Below are positions 1 to 8,499 of a stretch of 19,361 nt of DNA, in pieces. Below the pieces are notes generated by a model. That model ran no database searches, was not told the origin of the DNA, and saw only the letters and a program-made list of their open reading frames with translations. A program made the translations under genes and the position numbers. This stretch comes from Dissophora ornata (Eukaryota > Mortierellomycota > Mortierellomycetes > Mortierellales > Mortierellaceae). The stretch's first letter is position 1. Each line of letters opens with the position of its first letter. The stretch covers positions 1-19,361 of the forward strand of contig MU617200.1 in NCBI GenBank assembly GCA_025201705.1. Direction: 5' to 3'.

Positions 1-201
1 ATCACAGCAAGAGACAAGAAGGCAAAGTACACCGGGCCCAGAGGCGAATGGAGCGAAGGCTATGGATACATTTGTGAGGATGGTTACTGTCCTTGTGGTG
101 GGTATCTGGAGGACCATGAAGGCGGGATCTGTCCAAGACCCACATTCGACCCACACTTGAACCACACGACGCGGACCGCACGTTACTACAGAGCCTGCTA
201 G
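1..201 (+). CDS. Partial cysteine-rich reading frame, unknown function
   Basis: Frame 1 is open from the window edge to a TAG at 199-201 (66 codons), so only a possible C-terminus is seen. It contains a short cysteine cluster (YICEDGYCPCGGYLEDHEG, then ICPRP) followed by a His/Arg/Tyr-rich tail. The spacing C-x5-C-x-C looks like a small zinc- or disulphide-bonded module, but I recognise no family. It lies just upstream of transposon debris, so it may be the end of a mobile-element protein rather than a host gene. It could also be a chance open frame at this length. Confidence 0.22.
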   Translation: MTARDKKAKYTGPRGEWSEGYGYICEDGYCPCGGYLEDHEGGICPRPTFDPHLNHTTRTARYYRAC

Positions 202-253
202 GAAAGAGGCACCTGGGAACCATGGAGAGGATGGGGACTTCAAATTTTTAACG

Positions 254-402
254 CCCTGACGAGGGGTGGCAATAGTTGCGCGGGCCCACTGGGTGAGCCA
301 ATTGAGAAGGGAGGTAAGATTCATAGGATCGACAGGTTGGCTTTGTTTTTCGGTTGGACATTGTTTTATTTAGTGGCACGCGAAATGCTACATGTTTGAG
401 GA
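254..402 (+). repeat. Short interspersed repeat, copy 1 (plus orientation)
   Basis: Positions 254-292 match the reverse complement of 2831-2869 at 38 of 39 bases, starting with CCCTGACGAGGGGTGGC. Weaker similarity continues: CATAGGAT, then TTGGCTTTGTTTT, then ACATGTT appear in the same order in both copies, which suggests one repeat family about 150-190 bp long. This copy has no poly(A) tail. Its left border is abrupt and matches that of the other copy. The 3' border near 402 is approximate. Confidence 0.5.
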
Positions 403-803
403 CAGCGGACGGCGTCCAAAGGATGAGCAATTGCACTTGTAGTGGTGTATAGATCGTCTTGTCCTGGAAGAGAGAGAAAAACCAGAACAGTGTGCATTGT
501 TTATTGGACGCGTTTACTCAGTGAACGCGTATGTAGACCGATATTAAGGACTATCAAGGGTGTGGGATTTATTAGCTATGGTCCATGGAAAGATTTCAGC
601 GTCAAAAATGTCACCAATTTTTTTGGGTTCAAATCACCTGTAGCCCGATATGATAACAGGCAAAAAAAAAGAAGACAACTTTGGGAAGGCCCCGGGTCCC
701 AGATACCAGGTTTGCACCTTTTTCTTTATTCGTTGTTAGTGTGTATTGGAAGCTTGCATTCTGGTCAAAAAGGGGGGGAGATATATAGATATGGAGGAGT
801 GCT
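403..803. other. Intergenic, no gene recognised
   Basis: Open frames exist here, but none has a recognisable motif or convincing composition. The stretch is AT-rich with homopolymer runs (for example A9 near 662 and G7 near 772) and lies between the repeat and the piggyBac remnant. I take it as decayed transposon or spacer DNA. Confidence 0.5.
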
Positions 804-1275
804 CTATGGAATACCATGATACTCTTTGTAACAATTGCGTGTTCCACTCAGGCACTCAGGCACATCGCAGAACCCACACTTCCATGTCGTTGTGGTCTTG
901 GCGTCGTAGTTTTCATCCTCCGGCACAGTGGCGTTGTAGTGGCAGAAGATACAATTTGGGCGAGTACCTTCAATTTTGTCTGGACAGTGTTGGCCCTTGT
1001 GGAGAAGTCGAAGGGCTGGGAGTTCCTGTCTTTTTTTGGTGATATATATATTTTTTGTGGGATAGTGTGTGTTGTTCTGGTTATTTCTGACGGTGTTGTT
1101 GTGTTGCTTTGATGCTGGGTGAGTCGTCCTGAATGCGTTCGGTTGCCAGTGACCATGCCAAATTGATCCTGAACTTTTTGTGAGATTCCTATTCCGCATC
1201 CTCAGTCAGAACAGTGGGTGGTCGGCGGCGGATCGCGTACTCCAACTCTTCTCCTTCTTCTTCCTCCACTGCCTA
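804..1275 (-). pseudogene. piggyBac-like transposase, C-terminal remnant
   Basis: Read on the minus strand, the end of this stretch encodes a cysteine-rich module: CIFC, about 20 residues, CGFC, then PECL, CYKEYH and a stop at 804-806. This C-x2-C ... C-x2-C ... C ... C-x3-YH layout, preceded by a basic stretch and the word CPDKIEG, matches the C-terminal zinc-binding domain of piggyBac (DDE_Tnp_1_7 family) transposases. Upstream, in another frame, is an acidic patch and then HKKFRINLAWSLATE, plausible as the helix before the cysteine domain. Frameshifts and at least two stops separate the blocks. The catalytic DDE core is not seen, so only about the last 150 residues survive. The neighbour on its 5' side is a LINE remnant in the same orientation. 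The zinc-module assignment is from family knowledge without alignment. Confidence 0.6.
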
Positions 1276-1295
1276 ACCAAAAATTTCAAAAATTG

Positions 1296-1312
1296 GCGAC
1301 ATTTTATGTCGC
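1296..1312. repeat. Perfect 7-bp inverted repeat (hairpin)
   Basis: GCGACAT-TTT-ATGTCGC is a perfect 7-bp stem with a 3-nt loop. On the minus strand it starts at the stop codon (1312-1314) of the last open frame of the LINE remnant, and is followed by an AT-rich stretch. It could be a 3' UTR structure of the element or an insertion footprint. Confidence 0.5.
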
Positions 1313-2665
1313 TAAAACCATCGGGGGGATAGAAAATAACACTCGCGATCGGGGCGCTGCGTCCTTGGTTTCATAAACCCTGTCTCTTCAGGTGGCCGAC
1401 GAACTTGTGAATCGCTTTGCGGTCGATTGTCAGGGTAGTACCAAAGAGGGGGGCCCACTCCTTGATCAAACTGAGTGGCGTGATACCACATCAAAAGTCA
1501 CTGGCCATCCACTTAAGGTCTGTTGCTCGGTCATAATGCTCTTCCCGCGCAAGAGTGTTTGAGTTCCTCTGATGGATAACAATCCCCGTTGATGGACTTC
1601 CCGTTCGGTGTACCACCACCTCGCTTGCTTGGGTACTTACGAATTGTTCTTGCTGTTGAGGAGGGCTTGCTTGTGTTTCTCCTGGGCCTACTTGTTGTAC
1701 TTGTATGTCGCAGCTTGTCCCAATCCATTAATTCTTGCTTGACCCTCCTCCCAAATTTCATAGTGGACATTGGGATTGGCACTGCACCGCCAAAAATGTG
1801 CGTTGTCCTCATCCTGTATGTCGCGCAGCACACTCTGTCTTGGTACAAGTCGGGGCGGTGTGCATGCATGCCATTCATTGTAGGGATCATGCCGTGGAGT
1901 TTCTTGATCCCATGGGTGCGGTTTTGAGTGTCCTGCACACTGTTGAAGAAAGTATGTACTGCTCGCTCGTTGTGGACGTGGCTAAGTGTGGAGCGCCGCT
2001 ATATATCGTCTAGGTCGCGCAGTGCTTTTCTTCGTACGACGTTGTGTGGCCTATTGTTGGCGTCGCCGGATAGTGGTCTGCTACTTGAGTAGCTGTCGTA
2101 GATTTATTTCTACCATTGTGTTCTGACAAAAGGAAACCTTGGTGATGTCCTGCTGCATACTCAGGTCCACCGACCGCGGCTGTGTCTGCTCGCGCCGTTG
2201 AAGTTTCTGCCATGTCGTCCGTGTTGTTCCCTGTGTTCTCTGTGTGCCCACGGACCCACTGAACCTCAACCTTACCAGGCCTCCCCTGGACCACCTGGTT
2301 TAGCGCTGCACAAAATTCCTGCGTAGTTGCTACGCTGTTGTTTCCTTGGGAGTGTGTACAGACGTCCTTTGACGAGCTGTTGATATTGCTGCACAGCACA
2401 CTGGTTATCGAGCTGGACTATAATGTCCTGATTTGAAGGCGCCGAGATTATTGCCGCGAAAAGCCTTATTAGCTCCGCTTTGGCTGAGGAAGCGAACCCG
2501 TCTGTACGGCCCTGCACCGTCCTGGCGACTGTGTTGGAACGGCCCACTATACCAGACGCCACGGCAACCACTTCCTGACCTGCGTTTATCATGGAGCCGT
2601 CGGACGAAATAAATCGCGGCGCTCTGTTGTCCACTGGCGTGCATGATCTCTTCCACCTTCGCTGC
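1312..2665 (-). pseudogene. LINE-type retrotransposon remnant: RNase H and C-terminal region
   Basis: On the minus strand an RNase H domain is visible: SSDGS near 2600 (first Asp), SSAKAEL near 2480 (Glu), QLDNQCAVQQ near 2415 (second Asp), and, after a frameshift near 2340, WVRGHTENTGN followed by DDMAE (last Asp) near 2240-2200. Further on, KKLHGMIPTMNG, RPDLYQD and, in a shifted frame, DEDNAHFWRCSANPN at about 1835-1790 resemble the zinc-knuckle C-terminus of fungal LINEs. The last segment, near 1540-1390, reads ITPLSLIKEWAPLFG and IHKFVGHLKRQ. Several frameshifts and stops show that it is dead. Endonuclease and reverse transcriptase are absent: the 5' side ends at the poly(A) of another insertion. 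The order RNase H then Cys/His C-terminus is typical of RNase H-bearing non-LTR elements. The clade is not determined. Confidence 0.72.
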
Positions 2666-2678
2666 TGCTGCTGCTGGT

Positions 2679-2869
2679 TTTTTTTTTTTTTTTAATAACA
2701 TGTCTCTCTGGTTTAATAACGCGACGAAAACAAAGCCAAAATCCTATGTAGAAATCTACGAATAATGTCCCCCTTCGCAATGAAGGTATCCACCAACGCT
2801 ATATAACCAGTCGCGTTCCCACGGGCTAATCCAGTGGGCCCACGCAACTATTGCCACCCCTCGTCAGGG
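2679..2869 (-). repeat. Short interspersed repeat, copy 2, with poly(A) tail
   Basis: On the minus strand this copy starts with CCCTGACGAGGGG at 2869, shares 38 of 39 bases with copy 1, and ends in ACATGTTATT followed by 15 A (seen as T15 at 2679-2693). A fixed 5' start plus an oligo(A) 3' end fits a SINE or a truncated LINE tail moved by reverse transcription. The tail abuts a (CTG)n-like tract and the RNase H remnant. I found no clear target-site duplication. Confidence 0.5.
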
Positions 2870-2877
2870 TGGAGCTC

Positions 2878-3065
2878 AGTCGCTTGTTGCTCAAGGTGGC
2901 CAACGAACTTGTGTATTACTGTGCGAGCGATTGCCAGGGGAGTTCTAAATAGGGGCCCCCACTTCTTGATCAAACTGATTGGCGTGATGCCACTGATCGC
3001 CTACTTGAGGTCCGTTACTCGGTCATAATGTCCTTCTCCGCGCAACCCGTTGGTTCGCTCCACTC
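2878..3065 (-). pseudogene. Second LINE C-terminal fragment
   Basis: The minus strand reads GHYDRVTDLK, a stop, then ITPISLIKKWGPLF and IHKFVGHLEQQATEL. This aligns with the block near 1540-1390 (EHYDRATDLK, ITPLSLIKEWAPLF, IHKFVGHLKRQ) with clear but diverged identity at both DNA and protein level. It is therefore a second, independent fragment of a related LINE in the same orientation. It stops close to the 5' start of repeat copy 2. It is non-functional. Confidence 0.6.
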
Positions 3066-3479
3066 GCCTCCAGGCCCGGTGTATTTTGACTTATTGTCTC
3101 TTGCTGTGATAAGTCGCAAATGGCCAGCAACAGAGTCGATCATACACCACTGTCATACTCTGCTGCAAGCCTGAATCCACACCCACGTATTTCCCCACAG
3201 AAAATAAATGAAATATTTTCTTGATCATCCCCAGCTCCACTCCATCATCATCATTTGCATCTTTCATTTGTTCAAATTTCGCTCCATTCTCCTCCAATCA
3301 GCTCGGGGCTTGGCTCATTCGATTCCCCTCAGCAAGAACTACACGAGTAGTGTATCTAGAGCAGCTAGAAAGGCCAGCTCAGGGCTCAATTGGACTAAAA
3401 TGACGATTTTGTAGGTTTCGGGCTCTTCGCAAAATGGAGATATATGATTTTCGTTGTTAACGACGAATATAAGAACAAC
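3066..3479. other. Intergenic spacer upstream of the tRNA gene
   Basis: No open frame here has a recognisable domain. AT-rich sequence lies just before the tRNA gene, including AATATAAG at about 3467-3474, which may help RNA polymerase III initiation. Nothing else can be supported. Confidence 0.5.
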
Positions 3480-3552
3480 GGAGGATTGGCGCAATTGGCA
3501 GCGCGTCCGTCTCCAAAGCGGAAGGTCGGGAGTTCAAGTCTCTCATTCTCCA
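3480..3552 (+). tRNA. tRNA-Trp (anticodon CCA), no intron
   Basis: A full cloverleaf folds by eye. The acceptor stem GGAGGAT pairs with ATTCTCC (one G-U). The D stem GCGC/GCGC encloses AATTGGCA. The anticodon stem TCCGT/GCGGA encloses CTCCAAA, with the anticodon CCA at 3513-3515. The T stem GGGAG/CTCTC encloses TTCAAGT, and the discriminator base is A at 3552. Internal A and B box sequences are in place. A T4 run at 3557-3560 can serve as the polymerase III terminator. There is no intron at position 37/38. CCA decodes UGG, so the product delivers tryptophan. Confidence 0.97.
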
Positions 3553-3948
3553 AACCTTTTACCTTCCTGGGGCCTGGAAGGAGTTTTTGGTTGAGGTTCT
3601 GATTTTAGCTACTAGAGCTTCTGGCATTGAAAGCCTGAGATGTCTGAGGCGCTCATTGTGTGGCCTCTTTCTCGAGACAGGAGATGAATAGTCTGGTTTC
3701 TCGTTCAGTGTCAATTGTTTTTTTTGGCTGCGATTGATCGGGAAGAATGATTATTTTCAAAAGCCGCGAGCTATGAGAGAGATATAGGATGTAGTTTTGC
3801 GGCCATCGCTGAAATCGCCAGCAGTGGTGAGGAAAGATAGAAATGTAAAAATAATAGCAGCAGCCTAATGGAATATTCCTCTTTTCGCCAATGGCCAGGT
3901 GGCCAGGTAATCTACGATTTTCTATACATATTCCCACTGTGTGCAGTC
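3553..3948. other. Spacer between the tRNA and the ATG15 3' end
   Basis: This stretch holds the tRNA terminator at 3557-3560 and the presumed 3' UTR of the minus-strand lipase gene. No further gene is recognised. On the minus strand the first nine codons past the lipase stop (3948-3922) read D-C-T-Q-W-E-Y-V-stop, discussed as a finding. Confidence 0.6.
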
Positions 3949-5586
3949 CTAGCATTCCGTCTGCGGAGAGCACTCGGGTACGATCTCCCGTCCCTCTGTC
4001 ATATTGTGCCAGTTCTCGACTACGTTGATGAACGCGAGGATCGTGTGTGCCTGGATATTCTGTCGCCAGCCTAGTTCAGTCATCGTATCATAGACACAGG
4101 TCTTGCCCAAGTGACACTTTGTCTCGAGCGCGTAGCCAGCTGAATAACACGACGATGTCGCGCCATTGCATGTGCCCATAAACACCGGGTCGGCTAGAAA
4201 AAAAGAAAAAAAAAAGGACGAGCGACACATCAACTTGATATTCAAGTACGGAGAAATGTTCTCCATTAAAGAGAGGGGGAGGATGGGGCATTGGATAACC
4301 AGTATGCCCGAACTGCCAGACAGGCAGGTTTTCTAGATCCAATTTTGTCAGCTCTGGTTTGACAAGACCGATGCGCTGAGCAAAACGGACATCTCCCGGC
4401 GACTGGAACGTGAAAGTTGGATAACCCTTAGTGATACCGATCGTCGAGGCTACACTTCCACCTAAGGAGTGACCCGTCAGCCAGATACTTGCGTGCGGAT
4501 ACAGATCCTTTGTAGCTTCAAGTACTTTCTAAAGAACAAAGGCTCTGAATAAAACAGGGAAACATGGGTTTTAAGCGAGGGTCTTGGCCAGTCCACATAT
4601 TTTTCTGTACCAAGCCAATGCCGTAATAGCTCTCGCTCTGGTCGCGATCGGTGATCAAGTCGTTGACCAAGCACTGCTGGCTGCATTGGTTGCCGCCCAT
4701 GTAGCACCCACAGACAGCCCACCACGTCCTGTCGACCTTTCCGCAGCAGCAAGAAAACAACTTGTTATCCTATCAAGCAGATCCAATTATACGGATCATC
4801 CCAGTCAGCAAACAGGCACAAGAGTTGAAGCAGAAACAGCATCTGCAACTAACTACTCACGTTCTTCTTGTCGTTATTCCCCGTGGGACCTCCGCCTGTG
4901 CCAAACAACTTCAATGATGTGCCCTTGATTCCAATCACCACCGTCTTCTTATCTTCACTGGCAAAGACGTACCCTCTCAACTCTGCCTCGAGCCACCCAA
5001 TCTCTGTTTCCACATCCCACTTGTCACCGATATCGACCCAACCTTGTCTCTCCGGGTCTACATAGCAATCCAGTGCCATCCGAGTCATCGACACTACCGT
5101 CCCTTGATCCTTTGGATCTGGGACTCGTCTCCATGGAAGTGGGAGCATATTATCAGTAAACGCGATCCTCTTATCCACATTGACGTTTACATCACCGTCA
5201 TTATAAAGAGGGAAATATGCGTCTGAAAGAGTGTGTTCAAAGGATGACCCCGGACTGGGACTATCCTTGCTGTTGAGAGTATTCAGTTGGGCCATCTGGA
5301 GTCGGGTTTCGTCATCGATTTCGAGTCGACGAAAGACTTTGGCAGCCTTGGAATGCGGTGCGCCATGAGCCAGGACATGCTGCAATCGGAGGGTCTGTTT
5401 CTGGGACGTGAAAGTCCTTGCGATAGGGTCGTCCGCAGTAATAGTATGGTGGCGTGTAGAGTCACTTCCCCGGGAAAAGGGAATCTGCTGCTGCCACCAA
5501 TACTTGTTGTACCATGCGGTAGTGGTTGTGTGAGGGAGAGTGGCAAGAATGACAGAGGCTGCCAAGACGCAATATAGAGTGTGCAT
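3949..5586 (-). CDS. ATG15: ATG15-type vacuolar phospholipase (autophagic body lipase)
   Basis: Four exons are inferred: 5586-4861, 4769-4611, 4528-4300 and 4193-3949. The introns are 91, 82 and 106 nt (donors GTGAGT, GTACAG, GTTATC; all acceptors AG). The 452-residue product starts with a hydrophobic signal or anchor segment (residues 1-20, [18 protein letters not shown]). It carries the ATG15 cysteine block [12 protein letters not shown]...[14 protein letters not shown] just after the second exon begins. The lipase nucleophile elbow is TGHSLGG (Ser316), HTADPV gives Asp373, and QAH gives His421 as candidate triad. GTCNG and CHLGK near the end are also typical. The family degrades membranes of autophagic bodies inside the vacuole after transport through the ER and multivesicular bodies. 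The start is chosen by the signal segment, although the frame is open further upstream. The stop interrupts a C-terminal cysteine motif. It lies 152 bp downstream of the monooxygenase gene on the same strand. Confidence 0.9.
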
Positions 5587-5621
5587 GACTAGTTGTGGCA
5601 CCTTTCCGGGGTGCAATGGTG

Positions 5622-5681
5622 CTATGGAATGAATGAATGAAGCGAATGACAAAAAAGAAGGGGAGTGAAGGAGCCAAGCAT
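5622..5681 (-). promoter_or_regulatory. Short upstream ORF before ATG15
   Basis: On the minus strand an ATG at 5681-5679 opens a 19-codon frame (MLGSFTPLLFCHSLHSFIP) ending in TAG at 5622, 35 nt before the ATG15 start. It would lie in the 5' leader if transcription starts upstream of 5681, which the 152-bp gap to the preceding gene allows. It could lower translation of the lipase. The peptide itself shows no known motif. Confidence 0.35.
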
Positions 5682-5738
5682 GCACTTCGTCGTCGCGTTT
5701 AAAGTTCTGCGCAACGCCCAGCTTTATTCCTTTCCAGT

Positions 5739-7566
5739 CTAATTGCCTCCCTTGTAGTGGACAGGGGCAGCCTGGGGTTTGGGCTTGACTGTGCCTTTGC
5801 CGGGGGGTGGTGGCAAGAAGCAAAGGTAGGGCCGATCTGTGTTCATACCATCCATACCCGCATTATTGATGAAGTCCGGCAAGTAGCCCAACGTAATAAA
5901 GCGGATCATATCCGAGATGATTCCCTGCAAACAGAATAATACCGAGGTCGAGTTAGGCGCTTTAAACACAATGTAACAATGTAACCATCTCGAGACGCGT
6001 TTCGTCGTAAACCATGCTTACTCGAGCGCTGAGGATGCTGGCGACAAGGGATGTGGTCTTGAAGACTTCTTTGGCATTAGGACTGCGGTATCCGTAGTAC
6101 GCCTGGAAGGACTTTTCGACATCAGATAGTGAGTTGGAAGGAATTCCGTACAGTTGGTTCACCAAATGCACAGAATCCAGGATGGCTTGGTTTGCACCCT
6201 GGCCACCAAAGGGCAGGTGTTTGTGACAAGCATCGCCCATGAGGACAGTGCGCTTGTGGTACCAGGTCGAAAAGTATTTGTCCTCCAACATGACTTTGGA
6301 GAGGCGTTCCTTTGGGGTGCGGTCCATCACATCGCCGACAGTACCGCCATATGGGCACTTGTAATGGCGGACCATGTCACAAAGCTCGTCGGCTGCAGCA
6401 GGTTTCTGGAGAGAGGGAATGTGGCACCATTAACAATTTTCGTAGCTTTTCATCAGTAAGCAAGCATGTTTGAATTTGCGGAGGGACGTACCCAGTCGCT
6501 GAAGCGAAAGTCCTTCTCATCGTACTCCTCGGGGTTGTCCATTCGGCCGCAGATGTGCCATCCGAGACGGTTCTCTGCAAACGTGAATAAGTACACCTGA
6601 AGGTGGAACCGTTGACATTTTAGTGTTCATTATATCTGCATACAAACAGCTCTGCAGCGGCATACCAGCCTGCTTACCTGGATAGCTTTCTCTTTGCCAA
6701 TGATAACATAAAAGTCGCCGTTCTTCTCCTTCATGACCGGATACTCTTCCTCGGTCAACTCCTCCGTGACACCAATAACACAGTTGGAATCAAAGCGTAG
6801 TGGCGCAAGATCCTCCTTGGGCAGCGTTATGCCCTCATCCTTCATACTCTGATACAAGTTGCGACGCACCGACGAGTACGCACCATCAGCTCCAATCAAG
6901 ATGTCTCCCTTGTAGATCACCCTGGTCTTATTACCAGCACTCTCCTCCCCACTCTCCTGTGAGACTTCCAAGTTGTCCTCGCACTCAATCTCGACACTGT
7001 TCTCGTCTTGCTTGAATCCAACCATGCGCTTGCCCCAATGCAGCTTATCTTTGGGAACCTTGGAGAGAAGGATGTTGTAAAGAGTGGGACGAGTGATCAG
7101 GATACCGTTATACCCGTATCGGGTTTTTTGGTCGCCTGCATCCATGACTCCGACCTTGGAGAGGTCATCACGAAGGTAGTCGATCTTTGCGCAAGGGTGA
7201 GAGAGCTTTTGGATTTCCTCGAGAAGTCTAGCGTATTTGGCAAGGCACAAACCCGGCAAATGTCAGTATAGTAGCAGTTGACGTTTTGGTGTTGGCTGAT
7301 ATCGACCAGAATGGATGGGAGCTGGGCTGGTAAACCGGTGGGGAGAAAAGCTTAATGGAAATAAACGAACGTTACCCAAGTTGGTCTAGGATGTAGTTGC
7401 AGGCAGGGGTCAGGGAGAGACCTGAACCTAATGGCGAGAACGTACACGCCTTCTCAATGACAATGTAGTCCATGCCAGCGCGCTCGAGCTGGATGGCAGT
7501 CAGCAGACCGCACACTCCTGCGCCGACGATGATTGTCTTGACCTTTGAGGATGAGGTTGGCGACAT
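5739..7566 (-). CDS. FAD-dependent monooxygenase (class A, PHBH fold)
   Basis: Five exons are inferred: 7566-7376, 7227-6678, 6596-6492, 6405-6022 and 5924-5739. The introns are 148, 81, 86 and 97 nt with GT-AG ends, and the product has 471 residues. The FAD-binding GAGVCG is at residues 15-20, with Glu38 at the end of the second strand (VIEK). The DG motif is GADGAYSSVRR from residue 176. The GD motif is GDACHKHLPFGGQGANQA from residue 339. Together these are the three fingerprints of single-component aromatic hydroxylase-type flavoproteins, which use NAD(P)H and O2 to hydroxylate or epoxidise a substrate. The substrate cannot be read from sequence. The last 20 residues are proline- and lysine-rich. 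The start at 7566 is the usual position for this fold. An in-frame ATG at 7644 would add a strongly hydrophobic N-terminus. No secondary-metabolite core enzyme is nearby. Confidence 0.88.
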
Positions 7567-7685
7567 GGCGGAGGATCCAACAAGAATTAGTAAAAAAGTT
7601 TGGAATGAGATGAGGAGGAGCACAAGCGGCGGTGTTATGCCCATGCAGTGGGAGCTCTCAATCGATAATCCTTCCTCCGTTTCCC

Positions 7686-8049
7686 TCACCTCTGTCCCGC
7701 GATTTCTCTCTGGACCTTGATCCACGGAGCCATTGCCGTTTGCAACGCATTTATCTCTTTCTTCACAACTCGTCGAAGCTGCAATTGCTCTCTTGCCTGC
7801 TCTGCTGACAGATATTTGGACGAAAAGGGTCTTAGCACGGCGAGTGCGACAGGGTTTGTCATGGGGATGTAGCTGTCGTGAGTATACGGCTCTCGTACTA
7901 GCGTCTCGCGTTTACCGCTGGATTCCATTGCGCGGATTTGGACTGTGCGCAAAAACAATGGTTCGCCGTCATGTTGAGATAGAGACAAATAAGGTCTGGG
8001 CCCCTTGGTGCGGGAGAAAGTGCTCAAAGTAGGAACCGTGCTTTGGCAT
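7686..8049 (-). CDS. Small spliced gene, hypothetical protein (~89 aa)
   Basis: Tentative model: exon 8049-8037 (ATG and 13 nt in total), a 94-nt intron 8036-7943 (donor GTTCCT, branch-like CTCAAC, acceptor TTTTTGCGCACAG), and exon 7942-7686 ending in TGA. The frame gives a hydrophilic protein. Its C-terminal half (from about SSKYLSAEQAREQLQLRR) looks alpha-helical and rich in Arg, Lys and Gln, ending MAPWIKVQREIAGQR. I recognise no family. If the intron is wrong, translation could start at the ATG at 7928 (80 residues). It ends 119 bp before the monooxygenase start on the same strand. The composition looks coding, but support is only moderate. Confidence 0.35.
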
Positions 8050-8346
8050 CAGTGCTTCTCCTGCGCGAATGCGTTGTTTAAAACCGGTGTAGGGAACCCT
8101 TGACGGTACCTGGAATGTGAATTGTTCGATCACTTTTGCACGCGTAATTGAGTCGGCGCAACCAGAGCGTTAAAATTGGTGCATTCATGAGGACCAGAAT
8201 ACACCAATCACCCTTGTTTGTCAATGTATACTGAACATGTCCGACTGGGAGCACGATTATATGCATCACGAGTGGACTACATGTGGAGCGACAAGGATTG
8301 GCCTCTTCGCCCATGCATGGGATACAGAAGGCACTGTGTGTGATCT

Positions 8347-8374
8347 AGCAACGAGCAACGAGCAACGAGCAACG
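8347..8374. repeat. Tandem repeat (AGCAACG)x4
   Basis: Four perfect, uninterrupted copies of the 7-mer AGCAACG. The unit is not a multiple of three and lies in non-coding DNA, so this is a minisatellite with no visible role. Confidence 0.9.
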
Positions 8375-8467
8375 GGGGCAAAGAGTAAAAACAGGACTAC
8401 TACGCGTCGCACACGAGGGCAGCATAGCTCGCGCCACTTGATTTGTGTCTTGGCGAAGTAGAGGGAG

Positions 8468-8471
<4 letters not shown>

Positions 8472-8499
<28 letters not shown>
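8472..8499. repeat. (AG)14 dinucleotide microsatellite
   Basis: Fourteen uninterrupted AG units, preceded by further purine-rich sequence from about 8458. It is likely length-variable between strains. GA tracts are also common nucleosome-free promoter elements, but no target gene is evident here. Confidence 0.93.

Noticed and set aside
442..819. Plus-strand open frame of 125 codons
   Set aside because: No motif, unusual composition with runs from homopolymers, no ATG at the start, and it overlaps the end of the piggyBac remnant.
1735..2013. A plus-strand frame with C/H residues resembling a zinc finger (RCPHPVCRAAH)
   Set aside because: It is antisense to the LINE C-terminal region, whose minus-strand reading matches a known domain order.
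254..2869. The inverted 39-bp repeats as terminal inverted repeats of one piggyBac element, with TTAA at 248-251 on the left
   Set aside because: The right copy has no TTAA and is followed by LINE-like coding sequence. The similarity between the copies runs inward for more than 39 bp and one ends in poly(A), which fits two copies of a retro-repeat better.
8347..8374. Short repeats as a CRISPR array
   Set aside because: The 7-bp units have no spacers, so this is a simple tandem repeat, and the DNA is eukaryotic.
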